Shown here piece after piece: positions 8,407 through 16,053 of a stretch of 64,000 nt of DNA (positions within the stretch are counted from its first letter, which is position 1; every line of letters starts with the position of its first letter). The translations under genes were made by a program, and so were the position numbers. The notes beneath the pieces were generated by a model. That model searched no databases and was not told the DNA's origin. It worked only from the letters and a program-made list of their open reading frames with translations. Source of the stretch: JBFLXB01 sp964570625 (lineage in GTDB: Bacteria > Nitrospirota > Nitrospiria > 2-01-FULL-66-17). The stretch lies in the NCBI GenBank assembly GCA_964570625.1, contig CAZMYW010000007.1, positions 1 to 64,000 of the forward strand. Reading direction: 5' to 3'.

Positions 8407-9367
8407 GCGAAAAACTCCGTGGCTCAGACGGAGGGTCAGCGGTTCTCGCGGGCACTCCTCGTGCCAGTGATTTCACACAACGAAACCCGATCGTAATGTC
8501 TTGATAATCTGGTCGAATCTTGAATCGCGTGGTGGTCCTGGCGCGGAGAATCGAGTCGTTCCAGGAGCCGCCGCGGACCACCCGCTCTACACCGCTAGGG
8601 GGTCCCGGTGGGTCAGAAGCCGGCATCATGGCGTAATACCGCTCGTCAAACCAATCCGCCGTCCATTCCATCACATTTCCCGTCATGTCATACACACCCT
8701 CGGGGCTTTGATCGCCGCGAAATGCTCCGACCGGCGCGCTGTATTTGAAGCCGTCTTCGTCCCCGACGAGATTGGCGAAGCGGGGATTGGCTTCATCGCC
8801 CCACGGCCACGGCCGGGGCGCCACCCCTTTGGCCGCCCGCTCCCATTCCGCTTCGGTCGGAAGACGTTTCCCCTTCCACACGCAATACGCCATCGCGTCG
8901 TCCCACATGACCCCGACGACCGGGCTGAACGGATTCGTAATGGACGATAGCGGCGCAGTCTCCACATTGGGGTAGCTATACAGGCGCGGCTTGCGGTACC
9001 CGGTCGCCTTCACAAACACATAATACTGCGCGAAGGTCGTTTCGTACCGGTCGATCTCGTACGCCGACAGCGTCACGGTCCGTTCAGGTTGTTCGATCGC
9101 GCCGCCCCGCCGGTCACCCAAGGTAAACGGCCCCGCGGGAATGGGCGCCATGCGATCGAATTCCGGATCGACCTTGACGATCGCAAACTGCGATTCGGCC
9201 CGAGCCATGATGGCCCTCGCCTCTTCGATCTTCGTCGCGATCGGTCGGTACCCTTCGCCGCCGGAGGTCTGGCCCGGCACTCGCCCGGTCCGCGAAATCC
9301 CGACCCACAGGATGCCAACGGCCACGAACACCACGGCGAGATAGAGCCACTTCAACCCCTTACTCAT
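8378..9367 (-). CDS. SUMF1/formylglycine-generating-enzyme-like membrane-anchored protein
   Basis: A 329-residue protein with an N-terminal helix (about 5-24) and a C-type-lectin-like FGE-sulfatase domain: motifs KRLPTEAEWERAAKG, YDMTGNVMEWTADW and VVRGGSWND, ending GFRCVKS. In true formylglycine-generating enzymes the RGGSW segment is followed by the paired catalytic cysteines; here the segment runs NDSILRARTTTRF without them, so oxidase activity is unlikely. I prefer ATG 9367 (start of the helix) to a start 15 codons upstream. It is encoded between four micro-proteins and the cytochromes, suggesting a structural or assembly role for the oxidase. A second, similar gene lies at 10333-11265. 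Confidence 0.75.
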   Translation of the reverse strand: MSKGLKWLYLAVVFVAVGILWVGISRTGRVPGQTSGGEGYRPIATKIEEARAIMARAESQFAIVKVDPEFDRMAPIPAGPFTLGDRRGGAIEQPERTVTLSAYEIDRYETTFAQYYVFVKATGYRKPRLYSYPNVETAPLSSITNPFSPVVGVMWDDAMAYCVWKGKRLPTEAEWERAAKGVAPRPWPWGDEANPRFANLVGDEDGFKYSAPVGAFRGDQSPEGVYDMTGNVMEWTADWFDERYYAMMPASDPPGPPSGVERVVRGGSWNDSILRARTTTRFKIRPDYQDITIGFRCVKSLARGVPARTADPPSEPRSFSLDTLITASL

Positions 9368-9451
9368 CGGGCACTCACTTGGGCAACGAGCACGCGCGGC
9401 AGCCGCCAGCACGGTCCACGCTGCAGGTCGGCTTGCCGGCCGGAACGAACG

Positions 9452-9664
9452 TTATCGGGTCGGAAGGTTCGAGCGACCGGACCAGGCGACGGGCGCCTTG
9501 TCCAGCGCAAGGGGGTTGTCGGCAACGGGGTTCGACGCTGTTTCAGCCTCAGCGCGTTCTCGATTGGCCCAGCGCCGCTCCATAAACTGTCCGAACAGCA
9601 ACCCGGCGAGGAACATCGCGCCGGCGTAGGACGAGACGTACAACGCATAAAACACGTGTTTCAC
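9452..9664 (-). CDS. 70-residue membrane protein
   Basis: It starts at GTG 9664, which overlaps the stop codon of the preceding gene (GTGA) and has CAGGAGG upstream. One or two hydrophobic stretches (about 3-23) are followed by a charged, Arg/Ala/Glu-rich tail. No family recognised. Overlap with its neighbour points to translational coupling and membership of the same operon, led by the promoter at 10070-10099. Confidence 0.6.
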   Translation of the reverse strand: MKHVFYALYVSSYAGAMFLAGLLFGQFMERRWANRERAEAETASNPVADNPLALDKAPVAWSGRSNLPTR

Positions 9665-9903
9665 CGCCCGACCTCCTGATTCGAAGGCACCGGCCGCAAC
9701 CGCGAAGGGACCCCGGACGAGCGTGCAGCGCGGCGCCGCATCCACGCTTGCTCAGAGCGCTGGCCCACCCACATCCCCCACAGAAAGATCGCCCCGGAGA
9801 AGATGATCATGTACCGGACATAGAGTTTGCCCAGGACCTGATCCACGAGGAAGGCGGCCGCCATCAACACCACGACCGTCCCGACGTAAAACCTGAGTCG
9901 CAT
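9661..9903 (-). CDS. 80-residue two-helix membrane protein
   Basis: It starts at ATG 9903 with GGTGGGGCG upstream. Two membrane helices (about 5-23 and 32-47) are joined by a short loop, and the tail is Arg-rich (MRRRAARS). Its start codon overlaps the stop codon of the 48-residue gene upstream (TGATG), and its stop overlaps the next start, so three small genes are tightly coupled. No family recognised. Confidence 0.6.
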   Translation of the reverse strand: MRLRFYVGTVVVLMAAAFLVDQVLGKLYVRYMIIFSGAIFLWGMWVGQRSEQAWMRRRAARSSGVPSRLRPVPSNQEVGR

Positions 9904-10049
9904 CAACGCCCCACCGTCGCCATCGCGATATCGGTACGCTCCCGCTCCTTCCGGCGACCGACGCGGTAGCCCCACACGAAAAAAACGGTACTGAACAGCA
10001 GGATACCGAGGGGGTAAAACAGATAGTGACCGATGCCAAACTCGTACAT
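9903..10049 (-). CDS. 48-residue single-helix membrane protein
   Basis: First gene of the upper part of the cytochrome cluster, starting at ATG 10049 about 20 bases after the predicted -10 box. One helix (about 9-28, LFYPLGILLFSTVFFVWGY) is followed by a strongly basic stretch GRRKERER, which by the positive-inside rule places the C terminus in the cytoplasm. No family recognised; the size suits a small subunit or chaperone of a membrane oxidase. Confidence 0.6.
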   Translation of the reverse strand: MYEFGIGHYLFYPLGILLFSTVFFVWGYRVGRRKERERTDIAMATVGR

Positions 10050-10069
10050 GGGCGGGAATTCCCGGCGGC

Positions 10070-10099
10070 ATTATAGGGATCACCGCCGAATGAAGTCAA
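10070..10099 (-). promoter_or_regulatory. Strong promoter of the upper micro-protein/SUMF1 unit
   Basis: Minus-strand TTGACT (10099-10094) and TATAAT (10075-10070) with an 18-bp spacer. The bases ATCCCTATAATGCCGCC match the other oxidase-cluster promoter (8377-8406) over 14 consecutive positions, which suggests both respond to the same sigma factor and possibly the same regulator. Confidence 0.75.
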
Positions 10100-10138
10100 G
10101 CAACGGATGGGGCCGCGGCCGCGTGAACAACACTTGAC

Positions 10139-10167
10139 TTGACTCGCCTCGCGGGTTTTGGCATCCT
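10139..10167 (+). promoter_or_regulatory. Weak rightward promoter candidate
   Basis: TTGACT at 10139-10144, then 17 bp, then CATCCT at 10162-10167, upstream of the 45-residue gene. A second TTGACT sits at 10134-10139. The -10 box is poor, so this is tentative. Confidence 0.35.
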
Positions 10168-10188
10168 ACGACAACCGAAGGAGAGTCC

Positions 10189-10326
10189 ATGGACGCGCAA
10201 ATCGACACTCAAGAGGAACGTGCGGCGAGGAAGCGGTCGATCTTCGACTGGATCGTGTTGTTGGGAATGGTCATCAATCTCGTGATCGCCGTCTTCATGA
10301 TTCTGTATTACTTCGACCTGCTCTGA
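10189..10326 (+). CDS. 45-residue single-helix membrane protein
   Basis: It starts at ATG 10189 with GAAGGAG nine bases upstream. A charged head (MDAQIDTQEERAARKRS) precedes one helix (about 19-42) ending YYFDLL. It is the only rightward gene in the cytochrome cluster, divergent from the unit starting at 10049 and ending 7 bp before the stop of the convergent SUMF1-like gene. No family recognised. Confidence 0.6.
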   Translation: MDAQIDTQEERAARKRSIFDWIVLLGMVINLVIAVFMILYYFDLL

Positions 10327-10332
10327 TCGGTC

Positions 10333-11265
10333 CTACCCCTCCGCGTCCTTCGCGCATCGAAATCCGATCACCGCACTGGTCTGGTGCGGAGCCGCGGTGA
10401 ATCGCTTCGCGGTCCGGACCTCGGACGGCGTGTCGTTCCATGATCCGCCCCGGTACACGCGGTGTTTTCCGGTCTCCGGCCCTGTCGGCGACTCGAAAGG
10501 CGCGCCTAAATAGTACGTGTTGTCGTACCAGTCCGCCACCCACTCCGCGGCGTTTCCCGCCACGTCATAGAGGCCGTAGGAACTTCGCCCTTTGGGGAAT
10601 GAGCCCGGCGGGGCGGTGTACGGAAACCCATCTTCCTCCCCCTGGTGGTTGGCCAGGCCCGGGCCGAACGTGTTGCCCCAGGGCCACTTGACGCCCCGTT
10701 CACCGCGCGCCGCTTTCTCCCACTCGCCTTCGGTCGGCAACCGCTTGCCCAACCACGCGCAGTAGTTCTTCGCCTGGGTCCATGACACGGCGACCACGGG
10801 CTGCTCGGGTGCCGTCAGCTTGGCGGGATCGTCCTGCAACACCGGAATCACGGGTTGGGGCGCCCTGGTCGCTCGCGCGAACGCGGCGTATTGCCGGAAC
10901 GTCACTTCGTAGAGATCGATCCAGAACGCCTTGACGAACACCCCGCGCTGCGGCGTCTCATCCTGGTCGCCCTCGACCGGAGGACTGCCCATCAGGAACG
11001 GCCCGGCCGGTACGAGCACCATCTCGGACCCGTCTTCCTGCGCGGCGACCTGAAGGCGGCTGAAGTCCCATTGTTCGGTTTGCACGACCTCCGCCGGGCC
11101 CGACGCGGTTTGCGCGGCCAGACGACCGGCTGCCCGCGACTGGACCATCGCGTACAGCATGAACACCACCATCAGGACAAACGCAACAAACGCGGCCACC
11201 ATCCCGTAGAACAGCGCGTCCTTCTTGATTGGTTCGGTGTCAGAGTTCTTCGGGCGTTCGTCCAT
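10333..11265 (-). CDS. SUMF1/formylglycine-generating-enzyme-like protein, second paralogue
   Basis: 310 residues: a cytoplasmic head of about 17 residues, a membrane helix (about 18-42), then an FGE-sulfatase domain with KRLPTEGEWEKAARG, YDVAGNAAEWVADW and VYRGGSWNDTPSEVR. As in the paralogue at 8378-9367, the cysteine pair that performs oxidation in true formylglycine-generating enzymes is absent; the only C-terminal cysteine is in GFRCAK. The two proteins differ enough to be an old duplication. No sulfatase gene is present, which fits a non-catalytic role tied to the electron-transport cluster. Confidence 0.75.
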   Translation of the reverse strand: MDERPKNSDTEPIKKDALFYGMVAAFVAFVLMVVFMLYAMVQSRAAGRLAAQTASGPAEVVQTEQWDFSRLQVAAQEDGSEMVLVPAGPFLMGSPPVEGDQDETPQRGVFVKAFWIDLYEVTFRQYAAFARATRAPQPVIPVLQDDPAKLTAPEQPVVAVSWTQAKNYCAWLGKRLPTEGEWEKAARGERGVKWPWGNTFGPGLANHQGEEDGFPYTAPPGSFPKGRSSYGLYDVAGNAAEWVADWYDNTYYLGAPFESPTGPETGKHRVYRGGSWNDTPSEVRTAKRFTAAPHQTSAVIGFRCAKDAEG

Positions 11266-11344
11266 CTGAGGTTCTCGCCAGGGGAATCGTCACGGGCGCG
11301 ACCATGCGCTCCAGGATGCGGCCACCAACCGTGGCGTTGAAACA

Positions 11345-11373
11345 GACATGGCGGGGAAGATCCCCGCCATGTC
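11345..11373 (-). terminator. 12-bp stem-loop downstream of the exported beta-domain protein
   Basis: GACATGGCGGGG (11345-11356) pairs perfectly with CCCCGCCATGTC (11362-11373) around AAGAT. In the leftward transcript it comes about 65 bases after the stop at 11438 and about 80 bases before the SUMF1-like gene at 11265. There is no strong U tract, so it could reduce rather than abolish read-through. Confidence 0.6.
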
Positions 11374-11437
11374 GAGAGACATCGATCGGTTCGTCAGGCT
11401 CCACGAAAACATCCGCGGAGCGAGAGAATCGATGCGC

Positions 11438-12250
11438 TTATTTTGCGGCAAACGCGAAATCGGCCTTGGCCTGACCTTTAGCCGCGATCGTTACCTTGGC
11501 TTCTTGGGTGCCCAAGGTCGGATGCCATGCGTGGATCTCGTATTCCCCGGGCGGAACTCCGTCGATGCTGAACGTTCCGTCAGCGCCTACAATCGCATAG
11601 TAGGGATTGTCAACCGGTTGAAAGAACACCTGCATATAGTTGTGTTGGTCGCACTCCACCTTGAAGATGCTCTCCTTTTTCCGGAGGATCACGGGCTTCT
11701 TCACGGTTTGTCCCTTTTCGGGAAGAGGGAGATTGAAGATCGTGGTGTTGCTCGCCCCCGCCACTTCGTAGCTGTGCGGGTTATGAAGAACGCCCGTCAC
11801 GGCTTTCGGATCGTTGGGATCAGCATCCTGATTCAAGATCCGAATTTCTTTCTTTTTCACCACCACTCCGGCGAAGATTGACGGTCCGCCCTGCACTTGG
11901 AATTTGCACCCCTCCGCCTTCACATCCGTCCCGTCGAATGTGAACGGCTTTCCCTTTTCAATGCCCTCAATGTACACGACGACGTCTTGGAGGGCGCCAT
12001 CTTTGACTTTCACTTCTTGAACGACTCGATTGCCTTTGCCGTCAGAATCGAACTGCCCACAGAACTTGAAGTTCGGGAACTTGTCGAACACAAACGTCTT
12101 CGGCGGAGGCACCGCCCCTTTGAACGTGACTTTCCCGATCAACGTGCCGCCATCAGCGACCGGAGCTTCCGTGTATTCGGCATACGCCACCGACCCAAAC
12201 GCCAGCCCCACCCCGACTCCCACACCAACCAACGCCCTGCTGAGTTTCAT
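11438..12250 (-). CDS. Exported carboxypeptidase-regulatory-like beta-domain protein
   Basis: 270 residues, with a typical signal peptide ending SVAYA (about 24). The mature part contains beta-sandwich segments: an N-terminal GTLIGKVTFKG region and a C-terminal DGTFSIDGVPPGEYEIHAWH repeat of the carboxypeptidase-regulatory type. In between, VECDQHNYMQV has Cys, His and Met that could bind copper in a cupredoxin-like way, but this is speculative. The ATG at 12250 is preceded by GGAGGAG. A strong promoter lies 260 bp upstream. It is the outermost gene of the cytochrome cluster and probably periplasmic. Confidence 0.65.
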   Translation of the reverse strand: MKLSRALVGVGVGVGLAFGSVAYAEYTEAPVADGGTLIGKVTFKGAVPPPKTFVFDKFPNFKFCGQFDSDGKGNRVVQEVKVKDGALQDVVVYIEGIEKGKPFTFDGTDVKAEGCKFQVQGGPSIFAGVVVKKKEIRILNQDADPNDPKAVTGVLHNPHSYEVAGASNTTIFNLPLPEKGQTVKKPVILRKKESIFKVECDQHNYMQVFFQPVDNPYYAIVGADGTFSIDGVPPGEYEIHAWHPTLGTQEAKVTIAAKGQAKADFAFAAK

Positions 12251-12509
12251 CGCACTCCTCCGGTTATAGAACACATCGAGAGAACACGTCCCATCCGCTG
12301 GCCACTCCTCACTCGTCCCGCGCAGTGTCCTCCACAACCTCCTTGGTTCGGCACTGAGGTAGACGATTCCGCCCTCCCGTTATTCACCAACCTTTACTGG
12401 GGAACTGGCCAACACAACCCGGTTCGACTGGACACGCCACCACACGGCAGGAACGAGCAATGCCTCTTGCTAGTACGGACCAGCCCCCCCGGCCCAAAAA
12501 CCGCGGCGA

Positions 12510-12539
12510 AATATACGCCCGATTCGCAGGGCCTGTCAA
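12510..12539 (-). promoter_or_regulatory. Promoter with a long leader for the exported beta-domain gene
   Basis: Minus-strand TTGACA (12539-12534), 18 bp, TATATT (12515-12510). The predicted start leaves a leader of roughly 250 bases before ATG 12250, within which I see no convincing small gene; an AAGGAGG at about 12340 is followed only by a TTG codon in frame with the main gene. Confidence 0.65.
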
Positions 12540-12560
12540 GGGAAAATCGCGGCCAGGGAG

Positions 12561-14087
12561 TTAGTGGGACAACTTGGCGACCGACTCGCGAACCGGCGCC
12601 TCGGTCCCAATGGCCGGCCCGGTCCGACGGACCCGATCGCCGATCGTATCGGCGAGTTGGAGGCCGTGCGTTAAGCAGTCCCGAACCGACACCCCCCGGA
12701 GGTAGTTGCCCGTCAGATACACCCCATCAAGCGGGGCCAACAGTTGCTCGATCGCCGCGACGCGCGACGGATGACCGATCAAATATTGCGGGATCGCCCT
12801 GGGATGACGAACGACTCGGACGAGTTCCGGCTCGTGGGTCAGCCCCACGAGGTCTCGCAACGTGTCCACCACTAGGCGTGCCAGTTCCGGATCGGTCCAT
12901 TTCAGGATGTCGGGATCACGCATGCCGCCCACGTAGTTCGTCAGCAACACTCGGCCCGCGGGGGCACGGTCCGGATAGACGTTCGACCCCCACAACGACC
13001 CGAGAATCGGCAGCCCCTCACGCTTCGGCACGAGGCAGCCCGATCCCTCGGGCAACCGCGAACACCATTCCCGACGCACACCGAGATGGACCAGCCCCAC
13101 CGGCGCGTAGGGGATCTGATCGAGATGATCCGCCAACAGCGGAGACAGGTCGGCAACCAGCTTCGCCGCCGCATCGGCCGGGGTGGCGATCACCAACTGG
13201 TCGGCGTTGACGCGACGCGTGTGACCACCGACGTCGACATGCACGAGATACCGCGGGATACCATCTCGGACTTCACGGTGCACGCTGGTCACGCGGGCTC
13301 CGGTCACCACTCGCGCCCCAAGGACGGCCCCCATCGCCTGGGGAAGCTGCCCGACGCCGTCGCGGAAGGAGAAGACGCGGAGCGGTCGGCGCGCGCGGCC
13401 GTGTTTCATCCGGGACCGCAGCACCCCCCACGTCACGCTCCCGTACGCGCGTTCCATCGCGGCAAGTTGGGGAAAGCTGCTGCCCATGGACAGTTCTTCC
13501 GGATTGCCGGCGAAAATTCCCGCGACGAACGGCTCGACGCCGTAGTCCACCATCTCGGGCCCGAATCGCCGGCGAACGAACGCAGCCACGCTTTCGTCGG
13601 CGGCGACCGGTTTCCGTGCCTGAATGAACGGCTCTGCCAAGGCGCGGAGTTTGGCCCACGGCCCCCACAAGGGCGAGGCGGGGAAATCCACCAATCGGGA
13701 CGGCACCGGAACGAGCGAGCGATTCTTGACCAGGTAGCGCCGACGGGACACCGACTGCTGGAACACGCGATCCTCGTCGAGGCCCAGCTCGCCGCACAAT
13801 CGGTCGACTTCAGGGTTGAGATTGAGCAGGCTGTTCGGCCCGTGTTCGAGCAGATACCCTTCTGGGGTTCGCTCGCTCCACACGCAGCCGCCGATACGAT
13901 CGGACCCCTCGAACACGGTCACGTCGCACCCCGAGCGCACCAAGCCGTATGCCGTGGCGAGACCCGACACGCCGGCACCGATGACCACCACTTGGTTCTG
14001 CGGTCTCACCGTTGTGAGCCCATTCTGTTTGAAGCCACCACCCGGGAACGTCGTACTGGGACGAAACGCGGATCGCTCGACGGTCAA
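12561..14087 (-). CDS. hemY: Protoporphyrinogen oxidase, HemY/HemG type
   Basis: 508 residues. It oxidises protoporphyrinogen IX (or coproporphyrinogen III in the alternative pathway) to the porphyrin during heme synthesis. The FAD-binding motif VVIGAGVSGLATAYG lies near residue 35, followed by FEGSDRIGG, and the C-terminal FAD segment is LTGNYLRGVSVRDC. Heme supply fits the neighbouring cytochromes. The start is unclear: no ATG is available, TTG 14087 gives 508 residues, and GTG 14009 gives 482 beginning just before the FAD motif; neither has a good ribosome-binding site. Confidence 0.85.
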   Translation of the reverse strand: MTVERSAFRPSTTFPGGGFKQNGLTTVRPQNQVVVIGAGVSGLATAYGLVRSGCDVTVFEGSDRIGGCVWSERTPEGYLLEHGPNSLLNLNPEVDRLCGELGLDEDRVFQQSVSRRRYLVKNRSLVPVPSRLVDFPASPLWGPWAKLRALAEPFIQARKPVAADESVAAFVRRRFGPEMVDYGVEPFVAGIFAGNPEELSMGSSFPQLAAMERAYGSVTWGVLRSRMKHGRARRPLRVFSFRDGVGQLPQAMGAVLGARVVTGARVTSVHREVRDGIPRYLVHVDVGGHTRRVNADQLVIATPADAAAKLVADLSPLLADHLDQIPYAPVGLVHLGVRREWCSRLPEGSGCLVPKREGLPILGSLWGSNVYPDRAPAGRVLLTNYVGGMRDPDILKWTDPELARLVVDTLRDLVGLTHEPELVRVVRHPRAIPQYLIGHPSRVAAIEQLLAPLDGVYLTGNYLRGVSVRDCLTHGLQLADTIGDRVRRTGPAIGTEAPVRESVAKLSH

Positions 14088-14145
14088 GATGTCGAACGTG
14101 CTGCCGTGCGGTCCTACCCCTACTTACTGAGCGGTGTGCGCGACG

Positions 14146-14174
14146 ATTAGAAAGGAAACGGGAGAGAAAGTCAA
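14146..14174 (-). promoter_or_regulatory. Promoter of the protoporphyrinogen oxidase gene
   Basis: Minus-strand TTGACT (14174-14169), 17 bp, TCTAAT (14151-14146), just after the end of rho. The predicted start is about 50 bases before the TTG codon at 14087. Confidence 0.65.
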
Positions 14175-14203
14175 GACGTGTGCGAGTCGGAACCGAGGCC
14201 TGT

Positions 14204-15454
14204 CTACTTGTTCATGGACTCCAGAAATTCCCGATTGGTCTTGGTCGCGCGCATCTTGTCGAGCAGGAACTCCATACTCTCAACGGTACTCAAGGGGCTG
14301 AGCACCTTGCGCAGGATCCACATCTTGTTCAGGTCCTCCCGCTCGACCAGGAGTTCTTCTTTCCGGGTCCCCGACAGGTTGATATCGATCGACGGGAAGA
14401 TGCGTTTGTCGGCGAGCTTTCGGTCGAGGTGCAGTTCCATGTTACCGGTGCCTTTGAACTCCTCGAAGATCACGTCGTCCATCCGGCTCCCGGTGTCGAT
14501 CAGGGCCGTCGCCATAATGGTCAAACTGCCGCCGTTTTCGATGTTCCGGGCCGCTCCGAAAAACCGCTTGGGGCGCTGGAGGGCATTGGCGTCCAATCCG
14601 CCGGACAGCACCTTCCCGCTGGGAGGAGCGATGGTGTTGTACGCGCGGGCCAAGCGGGTCACGCTGTCCAACAGGATCACCACGTCGCGACGGTGCTCGA
14701 CCAGACGTTTGGCTTTCTCCAGCACCATCTCAGCCACCTGCGCATGCCGTTGCGGGGGTTCGTCGAAGGTCGAACTGACGACTTCGGCTTTCACCTGTCG
14801 CTGCCAGTCCGTCACTTCTTCGGGGCGCTCGTCGATCAACAGGACGATCAACACGATCTCGGGATGGTTCTTCATGATCGCTTTGGCGATGTTCTGCAGC
14901 AGGACCGTCTTTCCGGTCCTCGGCGAGGCCACGATCAGCCCGCGCTGGCCCTTTCCGATCGGCGCGACTAGTTCCATCACACGCGTCGAAATGTCATCCG
15001 ATCCCGGCGCCTCGAGGCGGATCTTCTCCATCGGATAGAGCGGCGTGAGGTTGTCGAAGAGGATCTTGTCCCGCGCGACCTCCGGATCCTCGAAGTTGAT
15101 GGTCTCCACTTTGAGCATTGCGAAATACCGCTCACCTTCCTTCGGGGGACGGACTTGACCGGACACCACGTCGCCGGTCCGCAGGTTGAAGCGACGGATC
15201 TGCGAGGGAGAAATATAGATGTCGTCGGGGCCGGGAAGGTAGTTGTAGTCCGGGGAGCGCAGAAATCCGAAGCCGTCCTGGAGCGTCTCGAGGACACCCT
15301 CGCCGTAAATCGTCCCGTTTTTCTCGGATTGCGCCTGCAGGATCGCGAAGATCAATTCCTGTTTCCGCAGGTTGCTGGCGCCTTCGATCTTCAGGTCCTT
15401 GGCGACTTCGTTCAGGTCCGCGATCGTCTTCTCTTTCAACTCGCTTAGATTCAT
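14204..15454 (-). CDS. rho: Transcription termination factor Rho
   Basis: 416 residues, the usual length. An N-terminal Rho_N helix bundle (MNLSELKEKTIADLNEVAK) is followed by the cold-shock-like RNA-binding domain with DGFGFLRSPDYNYLPGPDD, and a RecA-like ATPase with a Walker A SPRTGKTVLL and Walker B VVILLDSVTRLARAYN. It forms a hexameric ATP-dependent helicase that ends transcription. The ATG at 15454 has GGAGG at good spacing. The gene has its own promoter and a leader of about 230 bases, the arrangement expected for Rho autoregulation. Confidence 0.97.
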   Translation of the reverse strand: MNLSELKEKTIADLNEVAKDLKIEGASNLRKQELIFAILQAQSEKNGTIYGEGVLETLQDGFGFLRSPDYNYLPGPDDIYISPSQIRRFNLRTGDVVSGQVRPPKEGERYFAMLKVETINFEDPEVARDKILFDNLTPLYPMEKIRLEAPGSDDISTRVMELVAPIGKGQRGLIVASPRTGKTVLLQNIAKAIMKNHPEIVLIVLLIDERPEEVTDWQRQVKAEVVSSTFDEPPQRHAQVAEMVLEKAKRLVEHRRDVVILLDSVTRLARAYNTIAPPSGKVLSGGLDANALQRPKRFFGAARNIENGGSLTIMATALIDTGSRMDDVIFEEFKGTGNMELHLDRKLADKRIFPSIDINLSGTRKEELLVEREDLNKMWILRKVLSPLSTVESMEFLLDKMRATKTNREFLESMNK

Positions 15455-15690
15455 GAGTCCTCCTGCCGGCCCGAGAGCACGCTGCACACGCGCGATCTCT
15501 TCGTTCGCCAGTGTTCCGCAATCACGTTCATGCCCGTGCGTCGGAGAGTGCGGTCCGTTCGGTCAGTGTGTCCGACCGCGAAGCCTGTCGGTATTCAATC
15601 AGTATTCAAATCGTACGTGGGGGTTTGATGTCCTTACCACCGCGAATGTATTTTGGGGGTCAGCGTCTGGAAGATACAAAAACCGTTGCT
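15455..15690 (-). promoter_or_regulatory. Long 5' leader of rho
   Basis: About 230 transcribed bases between the predicted start and the rho ATG, with no gene. It holds a direct repeat of GTATTCAA on the plus strand near 15589-15610. In other bacteria rho is attenuated in its own leader; that function here is inference. Confidence 0.45.
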
Positions 15691-15719
15691 ATTATACGAG
15701 GGTTGAACGAACGTGTCAA
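15691..15719 (-). promoter_or_regulatory. Strong rho promoter
   Basis: Minus-strand TTGACA (15719-15714), 17 bp, TATAAT (15696-15691): both consensus hexamers at ideal spacing. Confidence 0.85.
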
Positions 15720-15733
15720 ACGCTATTTTAACT

Positions 15734-15750
15734 TGTCGGTGTCGCCGACA
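15734..15750 (-). terminator. Small stem-loop after the histone gene
   Basis: TGTCGG (15734-15739) pairs with CCGACA (15745-15750) around a five-base loop, about 20 bases after the stop of the histone-fold gene in the leftward transcript. It is followed by AAGTTAAAAT, not a T tract, so termination is doubtful. Confidence 0.35.
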
Positions 15751-15770
15751 TCCGCTGGCTCCCGCCGGCG

Positions 15771-15953
15771 TCAGACGATATCGCGGGCTTTGACCGTCTT
15801 CCGTCCGTCGGACCGCGCGCGCTCGATCGCCTCCGTACAAATTTTTTCGACGCGCTGGCTGAGCGCCTCCAGCGTTTCCGCCGACGTGTTGAACCCGGCT
15901 TTTTCACGTACGAGTTTTTTGATCTTCGACGACACCACCAGCATATCCGACAT
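15771..15953 (-). CDS. Bacterial histone-fold protein (single histone)
   Basis: 60 residues, one minimal histone fold and nothing else. The second half, EKICTEAIERARSDGRKTVK followed by ARDIV, matches the alpha2-loop-alpha3 region of archaeal histones (EAIKLARHAGRKTIKAEDI), and the N-terminal MLVVSSKIKKLVREKAG is like the singlet histones reported in Bdellovibrio and other bacteria. It lacks the last helix residues of archaeal histones, as those bacterial forms do. The ATG at 15953 has GAGGAGG seven bases upstream. It should dimerise and bind DNA. It sits between rho and the sulfur-relay operon, whose transcript may read into it past a GC-rich hairpin. Confidence 0.8.
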   Translation of the reverse strand: MSDMLVVSSKIKKLVREKAGFNTSAETLEALSQRVEKICTEAIERARSDGRKTVKARDIV

Positions 15954-16003
15954 CAGCACTCCTCCTCAGTGTATTGCCGCCCGCGCGTTGCGCGGCTCCC
16001 GAT

Positions 16004-16041
16004 ACGCGAAGGGCACCCCCAACGGGTGCCCCGTGTCGCGT
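16004..16041 (-). terminator. Two-part stem-loop between dsrE2 and the histone gene
   Basis: GGGCACCC (16011-16018) pairs with GGGTGCCC (16024-16031); an outer ACGCGA (16004-16009) pairs with TCGCGT (16036-16041). It lies 13 bases after the stop of the DsrE2-like gene and about 50 bases before the histone ATG, so it could partly insulate the histone gene. No T tract. Confidence 0.55.
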
Positions 16042-16053
16042 GGCTCCGGTTCT

